64,000 nt of DNA, taken from Anaeroglomus sp964630775. Its GTDB lineage: Bacteria; Planctomycetota; Phycisphaerae; Sedimentisphaerales; Anaerohalosphaeraceae. Below, piece by piece: positions 47,075 through 56,100 of this stretch. The position numbers and the translations under genes were made by a program. The notes under the pieces were generated by a model. That model worked only from the letters and a program-made list of their open reading frames with translations. It had not been told where the DNA came from and did no database searches. Position 1 is the first letter of the stretch. Every line of letters starts with the position of its first letter. The stretch covers positions 1-64,000 of the forward strand of contig CAZVYY010000027.1 of assembly GCA_964630775.1 (NCBI GenBank), given 5' to 3'.

Positions 47075-47944
47075 CTATGGCTGTTCTTCCATACCTTCAA
47101 TTATAATCTCCCCCCCGTTTTTCCATTCACACACAGCCACCGCACCCGCCGGATTAATCCGCAGATAATTATTTCGAAGGCCGACCCAGCAGCCGCTGTT
47201 ATAATACCAGTCGCCGGTGCGCCCGGCCTTATGCGTATGGCCCGTTACCAGCACATCATACCCTTCACGCAGCCGGTCTTTCTGATACAGGGCCAGAATC
47301 CCTTTAACCTTTTCCGGGTATTGTGTCGGCGTCAGCGAGGCCTCGAAATCCGGCGCCATCTGCCGCGTCTGGCTCTTTTCAAGCTGATTGACCGACAAAT
47401 TCATAATCCACATGAATCCCCGTCCGATCCGCAGCAGCGTCTTTTCAGTCATCCCCCCCGCCGACAGCAGGGGTGAGCCTTTGCGATCCTCAATAATCCC
47501 GCCCAGAATAGACAAAATGCGGCCCCAGCCCGGGGTTCCATTTCGATGAAACGGATCCAGTTCGTGCCCATGCATGAACTTGAATTGCCGGCTCCCGAGT
47601 TGACGCATAAAAGGCCCGCTCATCCGGTCAAAGAAGGGGTGATTCAGCAGCCGGGTCCCGATCATCTCCTCGAAGTCCGCGTCATGATTGCCAATGACAT
47701 AAACCGCTCCCATCTCTGCCAGCCGATCCAGGAACGCCATCCGCTCTATCAGCACACGGCTGATGTTGGCCTGCCAGAATTCAAACAGATCGCCGAGAAT
47801 AAACAGCTCGCCCTTTTCCTTTCCCACAAAGTCCAGAAAACGTGAAAACTCCCTCGCTTTGTTGTCAAAGGCAAAGTTATCCCGCGGCCCGCCGTCACCC
47901 ATGTGCAGGTCGCTGACTACAAATATCGTCCTTGAATCATCCAT
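47075..47944 (-). CDS. LpxH-like metallophosphoesterase
   Basis: 289-residue calcineurin-like phosphoesterase with the binuclear metal motifs VSDLHMG, GDLFEFW, GNHDADF, MHGHELD and TGHTHKAG. These fit UDP-2,3-diacylglucosamine diphosphatase (lipid A pathway), though it is longer than E. coli LpxH (240), with an insert after the fourth motif. No other lpx gene is in the window, so the substrate is inferred. The start is uncertain: ATG 47944 best fits the domain; GTG 47989 and ATG 47953 are alternatives. Confidence 0.85.
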   Translation of the reverse strand: MDDSRTIFVVSDLHMGDGGPRDNFAFDNKAREFSRFLDFVGKEKGELFILGDLFEFWQANISRVLIERMAFLDRLAEMGAVYVIGNHDADFEEMIGTRLLNHPFFDRMSGPFMRQLGSRQFKFMHGHELDPFHRNGTPGWGRILSILGGIIEDRKGSPLLSAGGMTEKTLLRIGRGFMWIMNLSVNQLEKSQTRQMAPDFEASLTPTQYPEKVKGILALYQKDRLREGYDVLVTGHTHKAGRTGDWYYNSGCWVGLRNNYLRINPAGAVAVCEWKNGGEIIIEGMEEQP

Positions 47945-48060
47945 CAAAAACATCCACGCCAAACAGCCTGAACGCTCACATCCAGACACTGAATCATACC
48001 CTGTTTGGACGGTTTTGACCAGTCTTGATTTTATGCCAATACAAATCCGTTTATTCCGGA

Positions 48061-49527
48061 TTAATACTTCTTTCGAAACCGGGCCGTCGGGATATTCAAA
48101 ATCGAGCGGTATTTGGCCACGGTGCGCCGGGCGATGTTGCCCATCCCCGCCTCGGCCAGTTTCAGCCGCAATTCGTCGTCCCCGAGGGGATTGGCCTTGT
48201 CCTCGTTATCGACGATTTCCTGCAGTTTGGCCTTCACGGCGTCATAGCTCAGTTCACGTCCCTGCTCATCTTCCGTACCGCCGGTAAAGAAACTCCGCAG
48301 CGGCAGAATCCCCTGCGGCGATTGCATATACTTGCCCGCGACCGCGCGCGAGATCGTCGCAATATGCACACCCACCTGCTCGGCAATCGTCGCCATCGGC
48401 AGCGGCTTCAAAAACAGCTTGCCCTTGTCGAAAAAGTCTTTCTGAAACTCCACAATCGCCCGCGCCACCTTGAGCAGGGTTTGCTTGCGCTGCTCGATGG
48501 CATCCATAAACCACTGGGCCGAACGAATGTTTTTCTGCAGAAACTGGCGGGTATTTTCGTCAAGCCCGCGGTCTTTGGCCATTTTCTGATAAAATCCGTT
48601 GACTCGCAGACTTTGCAGTCGGGCATCCATCAGGCTGACAGTATAGCCCCCCTTGCCGTCCGGCTCGACAATCACATCAGCGGTAATGGGGTGATTCTCG
48701 TTGCGTCCGATGGACAGCCCCGGCGAGGTATCCAGCTTGCTCATCCGCTCGATGGCCTTGCCGATGCGCTCGATGCTGACATTCATCTTTCTGGCAATCC
48801 GCGGCAAGTGGTTATCCAGCAAATCCTGCCAGTGATTGCGGACCAGCTCTATTTCAAACGACATATCCTCGGGAAACTGTCTCATTTGAATCAGCAGGCA
48901 TTCCCGCAGATCTCTTGCCCCAACCCCCGCGGGTTCCATTTTTTGGATCAGCTCCAGCGCCTGGTTGAGTTCTTCCAGGCCAAACGGATACTTATCTTTG
49001 TTATGCAGCTGCTCCAGCCGCACCGACAAATACCCTTTGTCGTCGATATAATCAATAATCAGCTCACCGGCAGCCTTAACCCCTTCCGGCGCATCCACCA
49101 GCCGCCATTGTTCTTTCAAAGAATCATTCAGCGACACCTCGTTGGCGGCGGTGTTCTGCATCGCTTCCAGCTTCTTGTCCGGCTGGCCGTCATCCCTGGC
49201 AGGCCGGTAAGAACCCCCGTCAAAATAGTCGCCATAATAGTCGGAAATGTTGTCCAGCCGCTGAAAATCCTCAACCCGGTCGGAATCATCCCCGACCACC
49301 AGTTCTTTGTCTTCCACATCCTCAGCCTGCCTGGATTCCGTCGGTTCCGCCTGGACCTGCTGCGGCTCTTCATCCAGTTCCAGCACCGGATTGCTGTTCA
49401 GCTCGGCCTCGATTTTTTCCTGCAGCGCAAGCAGCGGCAGTTGAAGCACCTCCATCGACTGGATCATTCGAGGGGCCAGCTTCATCCGCTGTTCCATCCG
49501 CATCTGGTTGGACAAAGACAGTTTCAT
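48061..49527 (-). CDS. rpoN: RNA polymerase sigma-54 factor
   Basis: 488-residue sigma-54 of normal length. Region I is glutamine-rich (SLSNQMRMEQRMKLAPRMIQSM with LQLPLLALQEKIEAEL). The acidic region II spans about 55-120, then the core-binding domain, helix-turn-helix, and RpoN box ARRTVAKYRS (about 463-472) near the C-terminus. It directs transcription from -24/-12 promoters with AAA+ activators; none of those activators is encoded here. It is followed by the LpxH-like gene and preceded by recR. Confidence 0.97.
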   Translation of the reverse strand: MKLSLSNQMRMEQRMKLAPRMIQSMEVLQLPLLALQEKIEAELNSNPVLELDEEPQQVQAEPTESRQAEDVEDKELVVGDDSDRVEDFQRLDNISDYYGDYFDGGSYRPARDDGQPDKKLEAMQNTAANEVSLNDSLKEQWRLVDAPEGVKAAGELIIDYIDDKGYLSVRLEQLHNKDKYPFGLEELNQALELIQKMEPAGVGARDLRECLLIQMRQFPEDMSFEIELVRNHWQDLLDNHLPRIARKMNVSIERIGKAIERMSKLDTSPGLSIGRNENHPITADVIVEPDGKGGYTVSLMDARLQSLRVNGFYQKMAKDRGLDENTRQFLQKNIRSAQWFMDAIEQRKQTLLKVARAIVEFQKDFFDKGKLFLKPLPMATIAEQVGVHIATISRAVAGKYMQSPQGILPLRSFFTGGTEDEQGRELSYDAVKAKLQEIVDNEDKANPLGDDELRLKLAEAGMGNIARRTVAKYRSILNIPTARFRKKY

Positions 49528-49607
49528 GCTTAGCGTATCATATTCATAACTACCTGCTGTTTGCAGGGTTTATCTGCATTTAAGAATTATTATATCAACA
49601 TGGCGTG

Positions 49608-49636
49608 ATTATAGCAAACGCTGTGCCATTTTCAAA
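49608..49636 (-). promoter_or_regulatory. Extended -10 promoter for rpoN
   Basis: Minus strand -10 TATAAT (49608-49613) with TGC before it (extended -10), a 17-bp spacer and a weak -35 TTTGAA (49631-49636). A second TATAAT lies at 49589-49594. The -35 overlaps the recR stop codon. Confidence 0.45.
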
Positions 49637-50234
49637 GAGGATTTCTGCCCAGAATTGCATCCGCCAGGATATTGCCGCTGGCAAATTCAATGGTCGAACC
49701 TGTGGGCAGGCCGCGAGCCAGACGGGTCACCTTGACATTCATCCCCGACAATAGCGATTGAATATACAGCGCCGTACCATCCCCCTCCAGATTGGGATTG
49801 GTCGCCATCACGACCTCCTTGACTGTTCCTGTGCGAATCCGCTTGATCAGAGCATCAATCGTCAGGTCAGCCGGCTCAACCCCCTCCAGCGGTGCTATAT
49901 GTCCGTTGAGAACATGATACACCCATTTGCAAAGCCCTGTTTTCTCGAGACTTATCACATCTTTGGGCTGCTCGACCACACAAATAATCGAGTTATCCCG
50001 CCGTGAATCAGAACAAATCGGGCACGACTCCGACTCAGCCAGGTTAAAACAGGTCTTGCACTGGCGGATATTCTTTTTGACATCCGAAATCGCCTCCGCC
50101 AGGGCCAGCGCCTCCGGCGACTCGGACTTTAAGATATGAAAAGCCAGACGTTCAGCCGTTTTGGGGCCGACACCCGGCAATTTGGCAAACTGGTCGATCA
50201 GATTATTCAGGCTTTTGGTATATGCGGGATTCAT
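49632..50234 (-). CDS. recR: Recombination protein RecR
   Basis: 200-residue RecR of canonical length. N-terminal helix-hairpin-helix (FAKLPGVGPKTAERLAFHIL), zinc finger CKTC ... CPIC (about 57-72), and the Toprim domain (about 80-175) with VVEQPKDV. It loads RecA with RecF/RecO at gaps. Its ATG overlaps the dnaX stop by 4 bp. The gene pair dnaX-recR is conserved in bacteria; the usual ybaB between them is absent here. Confidence 0.97.
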   Translation of the reverse strand: MNPAYTKSLNNLIDQFAKLPGVGPKTAERLAFHILKSESPEALALAEAISDVKKNIRQCKTCFNLAESESCPICSDSRRDNSIICVVEQPKDVISLEKTGLCKWVYHVLNGHIAPLEGVEPADLTIDALIKRIRTGTVKEVVMATNPNLEGDGTALYIQSLLSGMNVKVTRLARGLPTGSTIEFASGNILADAILGRNPL

Positions 50235-51955
50235 AGCTCAGTTTCCTCAGTCAAGTCTTTCCGCTCGGTTTCCGGCTCCTCCAGTCGCTCAATCTTGATT
50301 GGCCTGGCCGACAGTCCCTGCAAAATCATCTGAACCGCCGGGTCGGACATCACCTGCTCTTCCTCTTTGCGATTCAGCCGCGCCCCCGGCGTTACCGCGG
50401 GAGTCGCCGCCTTGGCCGTCTGCAATTGGGCCGACTCAAATTTGACATTCACTGCCTCCCCCAGCGCATCCTTCAAGACCTTCTCAATCACATCGGTCTT
50501 CTTGCGGCACATATCGATAGCAAGCTGCCCCTTGCCGTCATTATGGAATTGAATCGTCAGCATCCCGTTGCGAAACTCCCCCGGCTGGGTCTGCGACAAA
50601 AATGATCCAATCTGGAAATTGCTCGCCCGTATCCGCTCAATAATCTGCGGCCACTGCTGCACAATGGACTGTAAATCGACAGCTCCGTCAAACAAAGGCG
50701 AATTCACCGCAGCCTGGGGCTGTTCCGCCGCCGCAGATTCAGTTGGAATGGAAGATGGGGTATTAGCGGACGGGGCTATAAATTTTTTTTTTACGTCCCC
50801 CGCCGCCGCAGACGCTGTGCCGCCGCGAAGCTGCTGAGAAACCGCATCCAGACCCATAAAATGCTCGCTCATCGCAAGCCGCAAAAACGTCGCTTCCAGC
50901 AAAGCCCGGGCTGTCTCGCTGTTGCGCAGCGTCCAGCGGAGCCGCTCCAGCGTCGTAATCGAAAACACCAGCCACGGAATATCAAATTTGTCGCCAAGCT
51001 GCACCAGTTTTGCCGGCGAAACACCCGACAGCAGCAAAACAGGACTGTTCACCCCCGCGGCCTTGATGACCATCATATCACGGAACAGTTCCACCGCCGC
51101 CTCGGCTACCTGCGAGGCACTCTGTCCCTGCATCGACAACGCCTCAATCGATTTCAAAACCGCCGCCGGGTCCGCCGCAGCAATACTTTGAATCAGGGCA
51201 TTCAGATTTTCCGCCCCCGGCCTGCCCAATAACTGCTCCAGCATCGGCAGCGTCAGCGGCTGCGTCCCGGAACTGATAAGCTGATCCAGCAGACTCAGGG
51301 CGTCACGCATCGACCCGTTGGCCAGCCGCGACAACTGCATGAGGAAATCCTGTTCAAACGCAATCCCCTCTTTGCCGAGAATGTCCGCAAGCTGCTTGCC
51401 GATGGTCTCCGGGCTGATGGCCGAAAAATCGAACCGCTGGCACCGCGACTGAATCGTCGGCAGCACCTTGTTCGGCTCAGTCGTGGCAAAGATAAATTTG
51501 ACATGCGCCGGCGGCTCTTCCAGAATCTTCAACAGAGCGTTAAAGGCCTCCGTCGTCAGCATGTGCACTTCGTCAACAATGTAGATTTTATACCGTGCCC
51601 GTGCGGGCCGATAGATGGCATTCTGCCGCAGCTCCCGAATATTATCAATACCGCGGTTGCTGGCACCGTCGATTTCAATCACGTCGATGTCGTCGCCGGT
51701 ATTCACCGCCACACAGCTATCACAGGCAAGACACGGCTCGGTTGTCGGCGCATCGGCCTTCAGGCAGTTCAGCGACTTGGCCAGGATACGCGCCATCGTC
51801 GTCTTGCCCACACCCCGCGTCCCGCAAAACAGGTACGCATGCGCCACCCTGCCGGTCTTGATGGCGTTTTTGAGCGTCTGTGCGACGGCATCCTGACCGA
51901 CCACGTCGTCAAACGTCTGTGAACGAAACCGTCTGGCTAAAACCGTATATGACAT
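50231..51955 (-). CDS. dnaX: DNA polymerase III subunits gamma/tau
   Basis: 574-residue clamp-loader ATPase. Walker A GTRGVGKTT (45-53), zinc cysteines C64, C75, C78 and C81, DEVHML (Walker B), and the sensor 1 region FIFATTEPNKV are present. Domains I-III end around 370; a low-complexity Ala/Pro/Ser hinge (about 375-420) and a tau C-terminal domain (about 430-574) follow. Within the hinge the codons for Val-Lys-Lys-Lys-Phe make ten A in a row (50783-50792), where slippage would give a gamma-like product of about 390-397 residues. It is encoded directly after the SRP RNA gene and overlaps recR. Confidence 0.97.
   Translation of the reverse strand: MSYTVLARRFRSQTFDDVVGQDAVAQTLKNAIKTGRVAHAYLFCGTRGVGKTTMARILAKSLNCLKADAPTTEPCLACDSCVAVNTGDDIDVIEIDGASNRGIDNIRELRQNAIYRPARARYKIYIVDEVHMLTTEAFNALLKILEEPPAHVKFIFATTEPNKVLPTIQSRCQRFDFSAISPETIGKQLADILGKEGIAFEQDFLMQLSRLANGSMRDALSLLDQLISSGTQPLTLPMLEQLLGRPGAENLNALIQSIAAADPAAVLKSIEALSMQGQSASQVAEAAVELFRDMMVIKAAGVNSPVLLLSGVSPAKLVQLGDKFDIPWLVFSITTLERLRWTLRNSETARALLEATFLRLAMSEHFMGLDAVSQQLRGGTASAAAGDVKKKFIAPSANTPSSIPTESAAAEQPQAAVNSPLFDGAVDLQSIVQQWPQIIERIRASNFQIGSFLSQTQPGEFRNGMLTIQFHNDGKGQLAIDMCRKKTDVIEKVLKDALGEAVNVKFESAQLQTAKAATPAVTPGARLNRKEEEQVMSDPAVQMILQGLSARPIKIERLEEPETERKDLTEETEL
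50783..50792 (-). promoter_or_regulatory. Ten-A slippery run in dnaX, possible gamma-generating site
   Basis: Minus strand A10 inside codons 388-391. One extra A (or a -1 ribosomal shift) reads ...Ile-Tyr-Ser-Pro-Val-Arg then a TAA at 50763. One A fewer (or a +1 shift) reads ...Asn-Leu then TAG at 50776. A G-rich GGGGGAC lies just upstream. Thermus dnaX uses a similar run. Confidence 0.6.
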
Positions 51956-52014
51956 TGCTTATCCTGCCCAGTTGCCGTGTGTTTATCCCTGCCCCGGCAT
52001 AATGTGCACGCGGC

Positions 52015-52035
52015 AAAATATACCCGCTGGGTATA
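52015..52035 (-). terminator. Terminator after the SRP RNA gene
   Basis: Minus strand hairpin TATACCC-AGC-GGGTATA followed by TTTT, starting 8 bp past the 3' end of the RNA. Confidence 0.65.
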
Positions 52036-52042
52036 GAAAAGT

Positions 52043-52138
52043 GGTCGGGTTTGCCACGGCACAGCCCGCCGGCCGCTTAGGGCTGCTCGGTTCCCCGCCT
52101 GACCCGGTTCACGCGCGGTACTTGCATGGGACCCGACC
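52043..52138 (-). ncRNA. ffs: Signal recognition particle RNA, small (4.5S) type
   Basis: 96-nt RNA on the minus strand. Terminal helix GGTCGGGT / ACCCGACC closes the molecule. The domain IV hairpin is recognised by GTCAGG-CGG-GGAA-CCG-AGCAGCC, with the GGAA tetraloop and the asymmetric and symmetric loops bound by Ffh. It belongs with Ffh in targeting membrane proteins. Placement just upstream of dnaX-recR matches many bacteria. A minus-strand open frame of 78 codons over this site is not a gene. Confidence 0.93.
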
Positions 52139-52406
52139 ATCAAAATTCGTTTGTCGTTATTTCTATCCCGCATTCGATACCATTTGAACTCGAATGAGGC
52201 AGTCAGTATAGTCGCTCGCCCGGAAATTTCCAGAAAAAACTCAAATTAACCCGCTTTTCTCACCTTTTTTGCAGCACGACTAATAATTCCGCTTCATGAC
52301 CGCTCCGCAATTCAAAATATTCACGCCCATTCTAACTTGTTTTTCGTACAAAACAGGATATAGTCAATGACTTCTATTTTTACGAACCAATCAGGTACAA
52401 TATACG
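52139..52406. other. Intergenic region between ffs and the DUF502 gene
   Basis: About 270 bp. A minus-strand TATACT (52206-52211) lies roughly 70 bp from the ffs 5' end, without a convincing -35. No gene or repeat is supported. Confidence 0.45.
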
Positions 52407-53126
52407 ATGTCGAACGAACATAAACAGAGTTTCTATAAAAATATATCATTGAATGTCCGAAATCGCCTCCTCAGCGGCATCTTCGTTATCGTGCCATTTG
52501 CGGTCACAATTGTCATTATCTTCTGGCTGTTCAACACTCTCAAGGGCTTTCTTGAGCCCATCGTCAATAAAGTGCTGGCGTTCCTCTTGAAGATTCACTT
52601 GATGCAGCAGCTCCCCGAGCACTATGTCAAATATGCCATCTCGCTGGCAACCATCCTGTGCCTCCTGTTCATCATTTACCTGATAGGAGCTATCGCCAAA
52701 TTCGTCGCAGGCCGGAAACTCCTCGGCTTGGGCGAAACCCTCGTCATGCGGATTCCTTTAGCCAGCACCATCTACTCGGCCACCAAGCAGGTCACTACCG
52801 CCTTGTCCCTGCCGGACAATACGGCTTTCAAATCGGTGGTCATGGTCGAATTTCCGCGAAAAGGGATGTATTCCCTCGGCTTTCTGACAGGAAGTATCCC
52901 GGATATTTTCACTCCAGACGCCAGCAAAAAATATTGCAAGGTATTTATTCCAACCAGCCCCAATCCGACTACCGGCTTTTTCATCATGCTCCCGGCCGGT
53001 GACGTCCTGCTGACCAAAATGACCGTCGAAGAGGCCTTCAAAATGATTATCTCAGGCGGCATCGTCGCCCCCGAAACCCTCCCCATCACAGGCCCCGTCT
53101 CCCAAAGCCAGAACCTCATCCAATAA
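52407..53126 (+). CDS. DUF502 family inner-membrane protein
   Basis: 239-residue protein with two membrane helices (LLSGIFVIVPFAVTIVIIFW and LATILCLLFIIYLIGAIA) and a soluble C-terminal domain. Family phrases: RIPLASTIYSATKQV, VVMVEFPRKGMYSLGFLTG and VFIPTSPNPTTGF. DUF502 proteins are broadly conserved and of unknown function. It ends with a terminator shared with the GLUG protein. Confidence 0.92.
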   Translation: MSNEHKQSFYKNISLNVRNRLLSGIFVIVPFAVTIVIIFWLFNTLKGFLEPIVNKVLAFLLKIHLMQQLPEHYVKYAISLATILCLLFIIYLIGAIAKFVAGRKLLGLGETLVMRIPLASTIYSATKQVTTALSLPDNTAFKSVVMVEFPRKGMYSLGFLTGSIPDIFTPDASKKYCKVFIPTSPNPTTGFFIMLPAGDVLLTKMTVEEAFKMIISGGIVAPETLPITGPVSQSQNLIQ

Positions 53127-53129
53127 AAA

Positions 53130-53153
53130 AGGCGGACCCCATCGTCCGCCTTG
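53130..53153. terminator. Bidirectional hairpin terminator
   Basis: Perfect 9-bp stem AAGGCGGAC / GTCCGCCTT with a 6-nt loop, with AAAAA on the left. It lies between the convergent DUF502 and GLUG-protein genes; the poly-A side favours the minus strand. Confidence 0.7.
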
Positions 53154-53175
53154 AATTCAACTGCCGCCTGAAGCG

Positions 53176-56100
53176 TTACTGAACCTCAATCCAATAATCG
53201 CTTTCAGTGTATTTGCCGGTTGAAATCCAGATGCCATCTTCATTAGTCTGCCCGTACCATGTCTCGAAACCAAGACACACTTCATAGCTGCCCGCAGCCA
53301 TAGTGACCGGCACACCCAGCCCGGTACTGTCAATCGACAGCATGATCTCTTCGTCGATACCGAGTGCCTCCTGTTCATAATCCAGCCATATCATTCGAGC
53401 CGCCGGATCCGTACAGGCATGCCACGCAAACGTCACCGGCGAAGTCACAAAACTGGCAGGATTGATGCTGGTGAATTCAGGCCTCTGCGTCGGCAAAGGA
53501 ATGGGATCCGTGGTACCCGGAACGCCGAACCATGCCCTGGTCTGCTCAACACGTCCATCGGTGTAATAGATAATGACGGCATACTCACCATCACCATAGG
53601 CCGTCAAAAAGTCACTGCTGGCGCTTTCCACCTCATACCACCACTCCCAGCGGCCCGTCTGAGAATCATACTCCCTGCCCATCTCATGACAGTTTCCGTA
53701 TTCATCCACATATTCATTATATTCACCCAGCATCACAAAACAAAACCGCTCGCCGGGAGGCATCACCATGATCTTCGACACCGTACCGTCGGTTTCAATA
53801 TCGCATTCAAAATTATAGGTGTCATCAAAGTCATTATCAGGCGATTCATAATCCCGGTACACCTCGATTTCGATTTCAAACACATGGCTGGAAATGGAGG
53901 CATCGTTTTTGACATAGAACTCATAATCGCTTTTAGTGTATTTGCTGACGCGCAAGCAAATGTCGTCGCTGTTAACTGTATCATACCTTGCCGCATATCC
54001 AATATAGGCTTCATAATCCCCTCCGGGCAGTTCCACCGGATCCCCAAAGCTTGTACAGGTAATCGGGTCTACCGATGCACATTCACCATACAGGTATTTA
54101 TGCTTACACTCCATCATAACAGCGTCAGCCGCCGGGTCCGTACAAGCTTCCCACGCAAAGGTCACCGGCGATGTCAGGATGCTGCCATTCGCAAAACTGG
54201 TAAAGACCGGTATCTGCGTCGGCTGCGGGATTATATCACTGGTACCCGGAATCCCGAACCAGACGGTCGTTTGCTCACGCCGCCCGCCCTCATGTGTCAC
54301 GGTGATGGTATAATCTCCATCTCCATAGTCCAAAAGCGAACTCGCTTTCAGAAATTCTCCTTCATAAAACCAGCGATAGCGCCTATGTTCGTCCTCATAT
54401 TCTCTGCCCATCACTCTGTGCACTCCAACGAGGCCATTGATGTTCACGCAGGTTTCTTCCTCAATACCCCGATTGGGTATTACGAATGTCTTGCCCGCCG
54501 GGGTCGTAAATTCCAGCCCGACAATTGTCTCATCCGTCACCACTTCGAGTTCAAATACGTATTCATCGTCATCCTCATTTTCGACGTCTTCGTAATCCCG
54601 TCCAATGGCAATATCAATCCAATACACATGATTGGAAATCGCATCCTTTTCCAGCCACTGCTCAGCGAAAACCTGCAAATCAAGCAAATCCACCGACTGG
54701 TCACCGGTCAGGTCGGCCCCGCCGCAGAAACCGCAGTCCGCCGCCTGCCAGTACGCCGCAAGAATCGCAAAGTCCGCCAAATCCATCCGGCCGCTGCCGT
54801 CCATATCCGGCCGATGCCATATCAGCCTCGGATAATCCTGCCCGCTCATCATCCACACCGGCCTGTAAAAAAATAACCAACCTGCATCGGTAAAGGTTGT
54901 CAGGGTCTGCATCTGTTCGGTTGTTTTGCCAAAAACACCCTCAGAGGAACCTTCTCCAACCCCCGACGTCTGTCCACTGGCCTGCACATCCCAAAAACAC
55001 GTACCCATACACTCACCGCTGTTAATCCCAATCAGCCCGCCCAGCGATGCAAAAACAGTCTCCGAAATCACCCTTCCGGCCGAATAGCATCCGCTGAACG
55101 TACCGCCGTTATTATTGCCCACCAGCCCGCCGGCACCTTTTGAAGGACTGCCGCCCTGCCTGCAGGCAACAAGAGCCATCGAATAACAATCGCGGATGCT
55201 GCCCCATTCAAGATTCTCTCCAACCAGCCCGCCAATTTCCCAAATGCCCCCCACAGAACCTTTCGTAGAACACTGATAAACCTGACCATAATTTTGCCCG
55301 ACTGCGACACCGCAGGTATCGGTCCCATAGACATCACAGTTTGCATAACACCGTTCAATCACACCGGCGTTGACCGCCGCAATCCCCCCCACCAACTCAT
55401 CCGCATCAATACTGCCGTAAACAAAGCAGTGGGATATAGTCCCCCAATTATCACCCGCCAATAGTCCTGCATACCAATCCCCGCGAACTATCGCATGGGT
55501 GAGGGTCAGATTTTTTATCGTTCCGTCATTGACGCCGAACAGTCCAACATAGTCCCCATGGTAATTATTAATCGTAAGGTTCATGATGCGGTGGCCGCGT
55601 CCATCAAATGTTCCGCGAAAGGACGCCCCCTGAAAATTCCTGTCGCTGGCATCCATATCCCGCGCAATCACCGCCGTGGTAAACGTCTGCCCTGCAAGGT
55701 CAATATCGGCGGTCAGAATAAAATGCTTATCATAATCCTCGTTGGCCGCCGCCATAGTCAGCAGGTCCTGCTTATTGGCAATCTGATAGGGATCCGCTTC
55801 CGTCCCGCTGCCGCCGCTGTATTGTGCAACGATTTCCCATGCCAGTTGCGGATACCGATTACTACCCATCTGCCAGTCGGCCGCATCCCCGTCATCGTCT
55901 GCAAAATCCCACCCCGCGGACGTAAAGGTCTCCAGCGTCTGCATTTGTGCTGTGGTTTTCCCCGCAACCCCGCTGCCTCCAGCACTGGCGGACTTGCCGG
56001 TCGTCTCCATATCCCAGAAACAATCGCTGACCGTCCCGGAATTAAACCCGCACAATCCCCCCGCAAATGAACTTCCCGTAACCAATCCCGCTGCATAGCA

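Noticed and set aside
48025..49533. 502-codon plus-strand open frame
   Set aside because: Antisense of rpoN, whose motifs are complete.
51937..52173. 78-codon minus-strand open frame upstream of dnaX
   Set aside because: It runs across the SRP RNA, whose fold and motifs explain the sequence; the peptide has no domain or ribosome site.
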